Part shown: in pieces, positions 1-8,160 of the stretch
Layout: every line of letters begins with the position of its first letter
Position numbering within the stretch: position 1 is the stretch's first letter
Source of the DNA: CAYFJO01 sp964343305
GTDB taxonomy: Bacteria > Planctomycetota > Planctomycetia > Pirellulales > Pirellulaceae
Direction: 5' to 3'
Assembly: GCA_964343305.1 (NCBI GenBank)
Contig: CAYFJO010000119.1
Location: 1 to 26,752, forward strand
Length of the DNA: 26,752 nucleotides
Position numbers and translations under genes: made by a program
Notes under the pieces: model-generated
Databases searched by the model: none
Told to the model about the DNA's origin: nothing
Seen by the model: only the letters and a program-made list of their open reading frames with translations

Positions 1-150
1 CGCGGCCACTCGCTCCGGGATCTCCGTTCTAAGGTTTCACGCACCCACCCCTGTAAATGTGCCAAACTTGAACTAAGAACCGCCCGAAAAATCACCCCGG
101 CTGTTGCAAGCAGACGGAAGTGTTCGCGATGCCCATAATGGATTTGAGTT

Positions 151-1128
151 CTATTGATCAAGATCTGAAGGGGTGAATGCCGGAAGGCCCGCAGCCTCGT
201 CATCGGTCGCCATGATTTGCCGATACGTTCGGTAGCTGATTTCTTCATCGACAAACCGCACGCTGGTGTCACAGAACGCAACATTGAAGCCGTTTTGATG
301 GTTGCTCGACGGTCGTGCATGCTCATGGTCGCACGGGTCGTCGTGGGAAAGGTAATCCATGTCGCGGTTTACACCGAATGTCGGAGCGCTTGCCATCCAC
401 ACGACGCCAATTTGATATTCGTCCGAATCGAGAATGCCTGGGTCAATGTCGCACCAAGACCGCGCGTTGATGTTCTCGGTGATCAAAACCGTATACTGTG
501 TGCCATCTTTGATTTCGTCCTGGCCGAACGCGAGCTGGGGGTAGTTTGGCGGGGAACGGAACTGGGACTGAAAGAGCCCGTTGGCCCGTCTTTGTGGATT
601 GGTAAGCACCTGTTCGACTGAATCCGCCTGGCCCATGTTTGGAGTGTAGCTCAAATCCCCTCGACTTCGATCAATGGTGATGTCGCTGGGACAAATCAAA
701 TTGGGAATAAACGGTTGGTTATTGATCGGTTGCGCGCTTCCACCGGGAGGTGTCACGACGTCGGGGATGGCATCGGATGTATTGCCGAGGACTAGATTCG
801 GAAACTCCTGAAGTTGGTCATACAAGGGCTGCTGACCAAGTTGTGGAAACATGGGCACCACCCACGGCCACTTGTAGGTTGCGTCGGTGTTGGCCGTATC
901 GGTGTCGGGTGTGCTCGTCATAAAACTTGCCGGATAGACTTGTTTGTTGTTTTCTTTAATCGCGATCGCCTTGGCAAGCTGAGTCAGATTGTTCGCGCAC
1001 GCTCTGCGTTGGGCTGCTTTGCGGGCTGTCGCCAGTGCGGGAAGCGCCAAGGCCACTAACACGCCGATGATGGCAATGACCACCAACAATTCAACAATCG
1101 TAAAACCGCGGTTGCGTGAATTTGTCAT
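151..1128 (-). CDS. DUF1559-family prepilin-like exported protein (type IV pilin-like N-terminus)
   Basis: A 325-residue protein with a classic type IV prepilin N-terminus. A short basic leader ends in RGFTIVELLVVIAIIGVLVA, with peptidase cleavage expected between G and F and Glu at +5, followed by a hydrophobic helix. The C-terminus contains H-SSNHQNGFNVAFCDTSVRF, matching the H-x9-DG region that closes planctomycete DUF1559 proteins; the usual DG is DT here. The family is thought to consist of surface or secretion-system pseudopilins of unknown exact role. I chose the ATG at 1128 because AAAGGG lies 7 bases upstream; an in-frame ATG at 1146 has no such site. The gene stands alone, divergent from the next gene. 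Family assignment is confident; function is not. Confidence 0.93.
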   Translation of the reverse strand: MTNSRNRGFTIVELLVVIAIIGVLVALALPALATARKAAQRRACANNLTQLAKAIAIKENNKQVYPASFMTSTPDTDTANTDATYKWPWVVPMFPQLGQQPLYDQLQEFPNLVLGNTSDAIPDVVTPPGGSAQPINNQPFIPNLICPSDITIDRSRGDLSYTPNMGQADSVEQVLTNPQRRANGLFQSQFRSPPNYPQLAFGQDEIKDGTQYTVLITENINARSWCDIDPGILDSDEYQIGVVWMASAPTFGVNRDMDYLSHDDPCDHEHARPSSNHQNGFNVAFCDTSVRFVDEEISYRTYRQIMATDDEAAGLPAFTPSDLDQ

Positions 1129-1430
1129 GAAAGCACCCTTTATCAAGTGGTCGACGGAACCAGGAGTTTATTACTCCCGACACATTTTTGCACGATTGCA
1201 ATCGTTTGTCGAGAGTTTACGTTCGTTGATTTGGGCGGGGAAAACAACAGAATCGGACGATTCATCCCCCCTGTGAGTATGACTTGTGAGCAAAATCCGT
1301 TTCGGCCGTGTGAATATCCGGAGCAAAACAAAAGAATGTCGCATTCTCGTTTCGATTTGAATGCGTTTTCCGTATACTAGATAAGTACCAAGTTAATCGC
1401 AGGGGTGTGACATAAGCTTGGAGTCGCAGC
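1129..1430. promoter_or_regulatory. Divergent intergenic region with palindromes and a candidate promoter
   Basis: This 302-base spacer separates two divergent genes and holds no convincing coding sequence. Toward the left gene it contains a hairpin (GGAGT-TTATT-ACTCC, 1163-1177) in the expected 5' leader and a perfect 12-base palindrome CGATTGCAATCG (1193-1204). Toward the right gene it contains an inverted repeat CGCATTC/GAATGCG (1340-1346 and 1359-1365) just upstream of TATACT (1373-1378), a plausible -10 box. The -35 match 17 bases upstream (TTTCGA) is weak. The palindromes could be operator sites. All of this is motif reading without experimental support. Confidence 0.35.
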
Positions 1431-2663
1431 TTGAATACTAATCCAAAGTTCGTCTCAAGCCCAAATCGTTGGTCGCTGGTTGTCTGCGCGATTGGCATCT
1501 GCTTGCCTTGGATTGGCACGGTGCAGGCCGATGTCGTCGTCCTCAAGAGTGGCGGCCGGATTGAAGGGCAAGTCGTCACCACGGCACACCCGGCCTACGC
1601 GGAATTCTATCTCGTCAAAACAACGTCCGGCGTCAAACTGACCGTGGATCGATCGCAGGTGGAGCGCGTCGAGCGGAAATCGCCCGCGCTGCAAGAATAT
1701 GAGGTCCGGCTACCCAAGGTCGGGGACACGATCGAAAAGCATCTCGATATTGCCGATTGGTGTTTCAAGAACAAGCTTCATCGACAACGCGCCTTTCACC
1801 TGGAACAGATCTTGCGACACGATCCAGATCACAAAGTGGCTCGATACGGGTTAGGTTATAGCCGCGTCGAAGGTCGGTGGGTCAAGACGGACGAATGGAA
1901 CCGCAAGCAAGGCTACTTTCGCACTTTGGCGGGTTGGCGGACGCGCCAGGAAATCATGCTGGCAGAGGCGAAAGAAAAATATGAGAAGGCCGAAAAGAAA
2001 TGGCGGTCCGACATCAAGATGTGGCGAGGGTGGTATGACAGCAGGCGCAGGAAAGACGCCGCGTTGGATAACTTCCGCGAGATTCAAAATCCATTGGCGT
2101 CGATGGGCGTGGCCGAGCTTCTTAAGAAGGAGAAAGACCACTTCTTGAAGATCGAGTTTATCAAGATTCTCGGACGACTGAATACGCCCAAGGCCCAAAC
2201 CGCGTTGATGGAACTGGCGATCGAAGATGAAAGCAGCTCGATTCGCGAGAAATGTCTTGACCAACTCGTGGCAAACAAGAGTCGATTGGCGGTTTATTTC
2301 TTCAAAAGCCAGCTCAATCCGGTCACGAACAAGGACAACACAAAGATCAATCGAGCGGGGACGGCCCTGGGACGCCTGAAGGATCCGAGTTCGGTCATGG
2401 CGATGATCGACGCGCTGGAGACGGAGCATCGGACGCAATCAGGTAACAGCGGCGGTTTGAGCACCACGTTCAGCAACTTGGGCGCAAACGGACTGAGCAC
2501 GGGTGGTTCAAAAACCATTGTGAATCATGTCCGCAATGAATCGGTGCTGAACGGACTCCAGGCGATTACCGGCGTGCGATTGGGGTGGGACAAGGAAGAG
2601 TGGCGGAAGTGGTATGTCAAAGAGCATACGCCACAGAACGTCCAGCTTCGCCGCCGGCCTTAA
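1431..2663 (+). CDS. Exported HEAT/TPR-like protein of unknown function
   Basis: A 410-residue protein starting with TTG. An in-frame stop at 1413 leaves no other start, and GGAG lies about 8 bases upstream. Residues 1-33 form a signal peptide (hydrophobic stretch, then TVQA) followed by DVVVLKSGGRIEGQVV, a short beta motif common at the mature end of planctomycete exported proteins. Residues about 85-140 look like a TPR-type helical segment (HRQRAFHLEQILRHDPDHKVARYGLGY). Residues about 215-330 look like HEAT-type repeats (FIKILGRLNTPKAQTALMEL; ALGRLKDPSSVMAMIDALE). It is likely a periplasmic scaffold or protein-binding factor; no catalytic motif is visible. It converges on the next gene with 13 bases between stop codons. 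Confidence 0.85.
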   Translation: MNTNPKFVSSPNRWSLVVCAIGICLPWIGTVQADVVVLKSGGRIEGQVVTTAHPAYAEFYLVKTTSGVKLTVDRSQVERVERKSPALQEYEVRLPKVGDTIEKHLDIADWCFKNKLHRQRAFHLEQILRHDPDHKVARYGLGYSRVEGRWVKTDEWNRKQGYFRTLAGWRTRQEIMLAEAKEKYEKAEKKWRSDIKMWRGWYDSRRRKDAALDNFREIQNPLASMGVAELLKKEKDHFLKIEFIKILGRLNTPKAQTALMELAIEDESSSIREKCLDQLVANKSRLAVYFFKSQLNPVTNKDNTKINRAGTALGRLKDPSSVMAMIDALETEHRTQSGNSGGLSTTFSNLGANGLSTGGSKTIVNHVRNESVLNGLQAITGVRLGWDKEEWRKWYVKEHTPQNVQLRRRP

Positions 2664-2676
2664 CGTTTCGCCACGA

Positions 2677-3684
2677 TTATTCTTCTGCCGCGACGCGATC
2701 CAGCACGACTTCGAATTTCGGTGCCGCGTCGGCTCTTCTGACTGTTAATGATGGACGTAAGTATCGACAGAGGTCGCGTTCGCCTGGTACACGAAAGCCT
2801 TCTCCCTTCTGCATGATCGGTTTGGGGTCCGGCATGCGGCCGAAGTCGTCGTTGCCGCCAGCGATTTGGCAAGGAATCCAGTGGCCCCTGCCGGCAGCGT
2901 CTTCTAAATAGAACTCTGGATAGCTGTGACCGATCACCCACACCGCTCGGGCGGGAATCTCACGAGCGCGGCAAATGGCGACAAACAACGAGGTCATTTC
3001 GTCACAGTCGCCAAAACGATCTTCCAAAACCGCGACCGCTCCTTTCATCGCTGCTTCGTCTTTGGCCAGATACCGCTCACTGGTATTTTCCACCTGTCGA
3101 TACTTCACGTTTTTCCGCACCCAGTCGAAAATCGAACGAACTTGTTGCCAGGGCGTGTGCGTGCCATCGACGATTTTTTCCGCCACCTCGACAACTTTCA
3201 CGTGCTTGCTTTCGATCAACGGGCTGGGAACGAGCAGCGGGCGAAGTTTGGTTGAGGATTTCGCGAATTGGAACTCTTCTGGGTTCTCCGGCCCGGCAAC
3301 AGGCTCCGTCTTTGATTCCAACGTGACGACCGCACGTGCCGATTCGCCCGTACGAAGCCGGCCAATACTAACCACCATCTGACGCGCACCACCGTTGACG
3401 GTTTGAAAGGAGACCTTGCCAACGTTTTTGGATTTGTCAGTTTTCGCGACCAAGACTTTTTGTTCTGGCCAGTCCATCGGAACTGGCACGGTGGCTCGGA
3501 TACCACTTGCGGATCCCTTGTTTGCCGTGATGATGACACCCACACGCCAGCGCTGTTGTACGGGTTCAGGTTTTGGCCGGGGAATCTTGAATTCGAAGAC
3601 TCGAACCTTCGAGGGCTGCGCGAAGAGAACTGAATGGGACGTCATCAACATCGACAGGAAAAGAAGGAGTCTTATTCGATTCAT
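2677..3684 (-). CDS. Exported transglutaminase-like domain protein
   Basis: A 335-residue protein with a signal peptide (MNRIRLLLFLSMLMTSHSVLFAQ). A beta-rich region follows, then a transglutaminase-core-like segment at about 170-290. Visible active-site features are the Cys in RFGDCDEMTSLFVAICRA (about residue 227) and the His in GHSYPEFYL (about 253). The position after the core tryptophan, normally VDP, reads HWIPCQI, so the third catalytic Asp is not evident. The family includes cysteine proteases, peptide cyclases and transglutaminases; the exact reaction cannot be told. The start at 3684 is preferred because GAGG lies 7 bases upstream; the in-frame ATG at 3702 lacks a site. It may be co-transcribed with the lipoprotein gene upstream, 219 bases away. 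Confidence 0.85.
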   Translation of the reverse strand: MNRIRLLLFLSMLMTSHSVLFAQPSKVRVFEFKIPRPKPEPVQQRWRVGVIITANKGSASGIRATVPVPMDWPEQKVLVAKTDKSKNVGKVSFQTVNGGARQMVVSIGRLRTGESARAVVTLESKTEPVAGPENPEEFQFAKSSTKLRPLLVPSPLIESKHVKVVEVAEKIVDGTHTPWQQVRSIFDWVRKNVKYRQVENTSERYLAKDEAAMKGAVAVLEDRFGDCDEMTSLFVAICRAREIPARAVWVIGHSYPEFYLEDAAGRGHWIPCQIAGGNDDFGRMPDPKPIMQKGEGFRVPGERDLCRYLRPSLTVRRADAAPKFEVVLDRVAAEE

Positions 3685-3832
3685 GACGATGCCTCGACGC
3701 ATGTGCTACGGATACCCTGTTCCAACTCACTTCATTGTAACGCAAGCGGTTGGCAGCGCAGGACTGAGACGCACAAAAAAATGCCCACTGCAAGCGAGCG
3801 TGTCAGGATTCACGCCCCTTGCATTAGGCTAC

Positions 3833-3867
3833 AAGTGTCCGCCGAGAAGGGTTCGGGAAGGACACTT
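3833..3867. repeat. Inverted repeat between two minus-strand genes
   Basis: AAGTGTCC (3833-3840) and GGACACTT (3860-3867) are perfect 8-base arms around a 19-base loop. The hairpin starts 37 bases after the stop of the small lipoprotein gene (minus strand) and is not followed by a T-run in that direction. It may act as an mRNA-stabilising hairpin or a weak terminator. Confidence 0.35.
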
Positions 3868-3903
3868 CGATTGGCGGCTGCAAATTGTAATCAGCGGCCA
3901 TGG

Positions 3904-4176
3904 CTAGGGCACGGGAGCGGGCAACACCGGCGCTGGCATCGTAAGCGGAGTGCCGGACGACGTGATCGTCGATCCGCAACTGCTGCACGATTCTGGTGCG
4001 GAATGCACTTCCGTCCCGCATTCGCTGCAGCAGTTCTGGCGGTAGTATGTGTCGTAATAGTTGGGCCGATTGCGGTTCCACAACCACCCACCGCGATAAC
4101 CCGCTTGATAGCGCCAACAACCGCTGGACGTGATGGTAATAAACGAAATCGCTGTGATCAGGAGTAGCCTTTTCAT
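3904..4176 (-). CDS. Small Cys-rich exported protein, probable lipoprotein
   Basis: A 90-residue protein starting MKRLLLITAISFITITSSGC. This is a short basic start and a hydrophobic stretch ending in a Cys at position 20, which resembles a lipoprotein signal with a degenerate lipobox (SSGC). The mature part is rich in Tyr, Arg and Trp, then has CCSEC (49-53) and CSSC (64-67), a pair of CxxC knuckles that could bind zinc or form disulfides, and a Pro-rich tail. The ATG at 4176 is chosen because GGAG lies 9 bases upstream; the ATG at 4185 directly abuts that site. I recognise no named family. The signal sequence and the ribosome site support it as a real gene. Confidence 0.7.
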   Translation of the reverse strand: MKRLLLITAISFITITSSGCWRYQAGYRGGWLWNRNRPNYYDTYYRQNCCSECGTEVHSAPESCSSCGSTITSSGTPLTMPAPVLPAPVP

Positions 4177-4394
4177 GGCTGACATCTCCGCTGGTTGAAC
4201 TGGTAAACGCATGACGATTCTGTGGGCTAAGCAACTCTACAACACGTCTAAAGATGTGCAAACGCAACGAGTGGATTTTTTTCAACCCGTTGCAGATTTT
4301 TTAATTGCCATATGTTGAAAAAAAGCTACGTTTTCACATTCGCCGAATTCTGCATCCAAACAATCGAGCTTCCATCCTCCCGAACGGTTTGAGA

Positions 4395-5411
4395 ATGAGC
4401 GTGCAAATTCAGTCCAACCCTGCCCTACGGCAACACACTGCCGTCATGATGATCGCGCTGCTGTTGAGCAGTCTGCTGTTATGCGGTGTTCCTAGCAGCG
4501 CTTCGGCGAAGCGTCATGATCGAGTTCGGCCGCAAGATGAGGTGTGGTTCCTCAGCAGCCGGGGGCTGCGATTTCCGCGGGACACAAGCGACTGCGAAGT
4601 TCCGTTGAAAGTCAAACGCTACGACCCGGCAGCCGGTTGGACGAAAACCACCATCGCGGAATTCAGGAACCACGAATCCATGGAAGAAGACGCGATCGTG
4701 TTATTCTATTTTCACGGCAATCGCAAAGATCAATCCAAGTCATTTTCCGATGGCTGGATGGCTTATCGTCGTTTGGTCAAGCAAACGAATCCTGATCGGC
4801 CAGTCAAGTTTGTCATTTTCTCTTGGCCCAGCGAGCGGCAACAAGGCCCGTATCGCGATGTCAAGGCGAAAGCGGGGCGCGTGCGGATCGATGCGTTTTA
4901 CCTGGGTTGGCTGCTGTCGTGTATGGATAGCGAGACGCCGATGAGTTTCGTGGGGCACAGCTATGGAGCTCAGATCATCGTTGGCGGGCTGCACGTTTCG
5001 ATGGGCGGCCGACTGTGTGGCAAAACCGTGGATACGTCCAAGATGAAGTCTGTTTCAAGCGTCCGCGTCGTGTTGATGTCCGCGGCGTTGCACAATTATT
5101 GGATGAAATCAGGACAGAAGCACGACCACGCCTATTTGCGAATCAACCAGATGTTGAACGTCTATAACCCGTGCGACCCGATTTTGAAATGGTATCCGTG
5201 GCTCGATCGCTGTAACATGCCGCAAGCGATGGGACGGTCGGGAGTCGCGGGCTTACGCCAACTGGAAGACGGCGGGAAACGCATCAAGCAAATCAATGCC
5301 AGTTACTACATCGGTTGTTCGCATTTCATCTGCGACTACTTGGGCTCGCGGTCGCTGATCAACAAAATGGCGAGGGTCATTTTCTGGGAACCGGTCGAAA
5401 CGAGAGATTGA
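4395..5411 (+). CDS. Exported alpha/beta-hydrolase fold protein
   Basis: A 338-residue protein with a hydrophobic signal (about residues 17-38, MMIALLLSSLLLCG then ASA). The mature part has an alpha/beta-hydrolase layout: FYFHGNR (about 105-110) at the oxyanion strand, FVIFSWPSE, then the nucleophile elbow GHSYGA with Ser at about 189. A His in GCSHFICDYL near the C-terminus is a candidate triad member. The HGN-FSWPS-GHSYGA order resembles the DUF900-type bacterial hydrolases. The substrate is unknown; esterase or lipase-like activity is only a guess. An in-frame TTG at 4305 would add 30 residues before the signal sequence and is less likely. The ribosome site before 4395 is weak, and the ATG at 4446 is a possible alternative. 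Confidence 0.82.
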   Translation: MSVQIQSNPALRQHTAVMMIALLLSSLLLCGVPSSASAKRHDRVRPQDEVWFLSSRGLRFPRDTSDCEVPLKVKRYDPAAGWTKTTIAEFRNHESMEEDAIVLFYFHGNRKDQSKSFSDGWMAYRRLVKQTNPDRPVKFVIFSWPSERQQGPYRDVKAKAGRVRIDAFYLGWLLSCMDSETPMSFVGHSYGAQIIVGGLHVSMGGRLCGKTVDTSKMKSVSSVRVVLMSAALHNYWMKSGQKHDHAYLRINQMLNVYNPCDPILKWYPWLDRCNMPQAMGRSGVAGLRQLEDGGKRIKQINASYYIGCSHFICDYLGSRSLINKMARVIFWEPVETRD

Positions 5412-5510
5412 TGCCTGGCTCGCTTCCGTTGACAAGCGTGAATGAGTTTAGCGGCCGGGGATGCATCCCATCCGCTCGGCGAATCGCCGTCGAGCCGGTA
5501 TACTCAGCGG

Positions 5511-6053
5511 ATGTCATCGACCGAAAATCGCTGCGACCATGCCGAAGGGCCGCGGCGCAACATCGAACTCAAAGCCCGGCTGGGCGATCTGGAGGCGGCC
5601 AAATCGGTGGCCGAAAAAGTCGCGACCGAGCGGCTTGGCAGTGAACATCAGATTGACACGTACTTTGTCTGCCAAAAAGGTCGTTTGAAACTGCGAGAGA
5701 TTAATTCGCAGACTTCGCAACTCGTCTTTTACGAGCGGCCGGATGACGAGGAGTCGAAATTGAGCCGCTATTGTCTGATCAACGTCACCGATCCAGAATC
5801 TCTGAAAAACGCCCTCTCGTCGGTTTTGGGCATCGAAAATGTGGTCGACAAGCAACGCGACATTTACTTGTACGAGAATGTCCGGATTCATCTGGATCGA
5901 GTTGCGGGGTTAGGCAGTTTCCTGGAATTTGAGGCAGTTTTGTCACCCGTGGACAGCAAAGAATCCGGACGAGAGCAACTCGCGGTTCTTTGCGAACAAT
6001 TCGGAATTGTCAAAACTGATTTGGTGGCAGCGTCTTACACCGATATGGGTTAG
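5511..6053 (+). CDS. CYTH-domain protein (class IV adenylate cyclase / triphosphatase-like)
   Basis: A 180-residue protein matching the CYTH triphosphate-tunnel fold. It has NIELKARL near the N-terminus (the E-x-K signature), then GRLKLRE, FYERPDDEESKLSRY, IYLYENVRIHLDRVAGLGSFLEFEAV, with the alternating charged residues that line the tunnel. CYTH enzymes bind triphosphates with divalent metal; members include CyaB-type adenylate cyclases, thiamine-triphosphatase and inorganic triphosphatases, and sequence reading cannot choose among them. The start at 5511 places the signature at the usual distance from the N-terminus; an upstream in-frame ATG at 5442 would add 23 non-conserved residues. It lies 83 bases before the citrate synthase start and has no visible terminator. 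Confidence 0.85.
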   Translation: MSSTENRCDHAEGPRRNIELKARLGDLEAAKSVAEKVATERLGSEHQIDTYFVCQKGRLKLREINSQTSQLVFYERPDDEESKLSRYCLINVTDPESLKNALSSVLGIENVVDKQRDIYLYENVRIHLDRVAGLGSFLEFEAVLSPVDSKESGREQLAVLCEQFGIVKTDLVAASYTDMG

Positions 6054-6136
6054 GCGAATTGCCCGTCAGTGTCGGGAACGGTACACTACGGTTTCAAAGT
6101 GAAGATTGGATTTTGCACTCAGGGAGTAAAAGCCTG

Positions 6137-7456
6137 ATGAGCACCGCAGTTTCAGGGAAAGATTCAATGACTCAGACAGCGAAACTTAGTTACAACGACC
6201 AAGAACTCGACCTTCCGATGATTACCGGCACGGAAAACGAAACGTCTCTCGACGTTTCGAAGTTGCGGGCTCAAACCGGCATGATCACGCTGGACGAAGG
6301 TTATGTGAACACGGGTTCAACCACCAGCGACATCACGTTTCTGAACGGCGAAGAAGGGATTTTGCGATACCGAGGTTATCCGATCGAAGAAATCGCGAAG
6401 AACTGCGATTTTGTCGAGACTTGTTATTTGTTGATCTACGGCGAACTCCCGACGGAATCGCAACTGCAGGATTTCCGCATGTCGATTCGTCGGCACACGA
6501 TGCTGCACGAGGATGTTCGGTCGTTCTACAACGGATTTCCGCGCGAAGCCCATCCCATGGCGGTACTTTCCTCGGTCGTGAGTGCGTTGTCGACTTTCTA
6601 TCAAGATTCGATCGATCCCGACGATGAACGTCACGTCGAAATTTCGATTCATCGCTTGATCGCCAAGTTGCCGACGATCGCGGCTTATAGTTACAAGAAA
6701 TTCAGCGGCCAACCGTTTATTTATCCACAAAACGACTTGAAGTACTGCGAGAATTTTCTGCAGATGATGTTCGCCGTGCCCAGCGAACCTTACGAAATTG
6801 ACCCCGATTTTGTCGAGGCTTTGAACCTGCTGCTGATCGTTCATGCGGACCACGAACAAAACTGCAGCACATCGACCGTTCGCATGGTTGGCTCGTCCGA
6901 CGCAAATCTCTTCGCTTCGATCGCTGCCGGCGTCTGTGCTCTCTGGGGACCGCTTCACGGTGGCGCCAACGAAGCTTGCGTCAAGATGCTCGAAGATATC
7001 TTGGAGGACGGTGGTGACGTTGAGAAATACGTCAACATGGCCAAAGACAAGGATAGCGGATTCCGTTTGATGGGATTCGGCCACCGAGTTTATAAGAATT
7101 ACGATCCACGTGCTCGTATCATCAAAACCGCGTGCGACAAGTTGCTCGATAAGCGAGCGATTGACGACCCCTTGTTCGAGATCGCACAGAAGTTGGAAGA
7201 AGTCGCGTTGACGGATGACTATTTCGTCGAACGCAAGTTGTACCCGAACGTGGATTTCTATTCAGGCGTCATCTATCGAGCGATCGGCATTCCCAAGCAG
7301 ATGTTCACTGTGTTGTTCGCCATCGGCCGATTGCCGGGCTGGATCGCCCATTGGATGGAAATGCGCAGATCGCCTTCGAAGCGCATTTGCCGCCCGCGTC
7401 AAATCTACACGGGCGAAGTCGAGCGAGAAATCGTTCCCATCAAGCAACGCAGTTAA
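6137..7456 (+). CDS. gltA: Citrate synthase (type II)
   Basis: A 439-residue cytoplasmic enzyme condensing acetyl-CoA and oxaloacetate to citrate, the entry step of the TCA cycle. Length fits the family (about 430). Catalytic residues are all visible: His in GPLHGGANEA (about 274), His in GFGHRVYKNYDPRA (about 316) and Asp in YPNVDFYSG (about 373). The end, GWIAHWMEM followed by RPRQIYTGEVER, is typical. The segment EEGILRYRGYPIEE is the conserved N-terminal domain. The ATG at 6137 has AGGGAG about 10 bases upstream; an ATG at 6167 is also possible. A strong terminator follows 25 bases after the stop codon. Confidence 0.97.
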   Translation: MSTAVSGKDSMTQTAKLSYNDQELDLPMITGTENETSLDVSKLRAQTGMITLDEGYVNTGSTTSDITFLNGEEGILRYRGYPIEEIAKNCDFVETCYLLIYGELPTESQLQDFRMSIRRHTMLHEDVRSFYNGFPREAHPMAVLSSVVSALSTFYQDSIDPDDERHVEISIHRLIAKLPTIAAYSYKKFSGQPFIYPQNDLKYCENFLQMMFAVPSEPYEIDPDFVEALNLLLIVHADHEQNCSTSTVRMVGSSDANLFASIAAGVCALWGPLHGGANEACVKMLEDILEDGGDVEKYVNMAKDKDSGFRLMGFGHRVYKNYDPRARIIKTACDKLLDKRAIDDPLFEIAQKLEEVALTDDYFVERKLYPNVDFYSGVIYRAIGIPKQMFTVLFAIGRLPGWIAHWMEMRRSPSKRICRPRQIYTGEVEREIVPIKQRS

Positions 7457-7481
7457 TCGCCAAGTGGCTTGAACCCACACC

Positions 7482-7541
7482 AGCCCGACGCGGAAGCGAG
7501 CGAGTCATCATTCTTCCCGCTTCCGCGTCGGGCTTTTTTTG
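7482..7541 (+). terminator. Rho-independent terminator after citrate synthase
   Basis: Perfect 16-base arms AGCCCGACGCGGAAGC (7482-7497) and GCTTCCGCGTCGGGCT (7519-7534) surround a 21-base loop and are followed directly by a run of T. This ends the citrate synthase transcript. The arm and adjoining loop (GCGAGCGAG) resemble a GC-rich motif I recall as common between planctomycete genes, so it may be one copy of a dispersed repeat. Confidence 0.88.
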
Positions 7542-7644
7542 CGCGATGGAATAAATCTGACGCATGGAGTCGAAATCTCGGTAGCACAATCTGTTCTCAA
7601 AAAATGATGAACCCTTTCTCTATTTTCGTGGCACTCTATCAAGC

Positions 7645-8160
7645 GTGACGACGGCAACAGAAACAGAGCGACTCGCGCCGGCCGAACTGGTTCGACGCTT
7701 CCAAGCGGAGGTCTGGCGGTATCTCCGTTTCCTTGGATGCGACGCAGCCCAGGCCGATGATCTGACGCAGGAAACATTTCTGGCTGTCATCAAAAAGCCG
7801 TTCGAATACCGCGGCCGGCACGAAGCGTCCGCGTATTTACGAAAAGTTGCTCGCAACCAACTGCTGATGCAGGCACGACGAGCGAATCGTGGACCAACCG
7901 TTCACGAGTTGGAAGTCGCCGAAAGTGTCTGGGCCGAATCGGTGGTCGAAACGAGCGACGAATTCCTGGACGCGTTGGACGATTGTCTGGAAGGTCTGTC
8001 CAACCGAGCCCGCCAGGCGGTCGACATGCACTACCGCGACGAAACCTCGCGGCAAGAGATCGCCGACCAACTTGGCATGACCTCCGACGGCGTAAAGACC
8101 TTGCTTCGCCGGACACGCACATTGTTGCGCGAGTGTATTGAAAGGAAAACGAAACAATGA
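7645..8160 (+). CDS. ECF-type RNA polymerase sigma factor
   Basis: A 171-residue sigma-70 family factor with only regions 2 and 4. Region 2 (about 12-80) contains ELVRRFQAEVWRYLRFLGCD, then ADDLTQETFLAVIKKP and YLRKVARNQLL, the core-binding and -10 recognition helices. Region 4 (about 112-163) contains LSNRARQAVDMHY and SRQEIADQLGMTSDGVKTLL, a helix-turn-helix for the -35 element. It starts with GTG at 7645 without a clear ribosome site. Its stop codon overlaps the ATG of the next gene (ATGA), so the two are probably co-translated and functionally linked. The target promoters are unknown. Confidence 0.94.
   Translation: MTTATETERLAPAELVRRFQAEVWRYLRFLGCDAAQADDLTQETFLAVIKKPFEYRGRHEASAYLRKVARNQLLMQARRANRGPTVHELEVAESVWAESVVETSDEFLDALDDCLEGLSNRARQAVDMHYRDETSRQEIADQLGMTSDGVKTLLRRTRTLLRECIERKTKQ

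Noticed and set aside
1..150. Left edge of the window checked for a gene end or RNA
   Set aside because: No coding frame, hairpin with T-run or RNA fold could be supported there.
4305..4394. Upstream TTG start for the alpha/beta hydrolase
   Set aside because: It would place 30 extra residues before the signal peptide, and no ribosome site precedes it.
6317..7084. Minus-strand open frame (255 codons) opposite citrate synthase
   Set aside because: It lies wholly within a confidently identified citrate synthase gene and has no recognisable domain.
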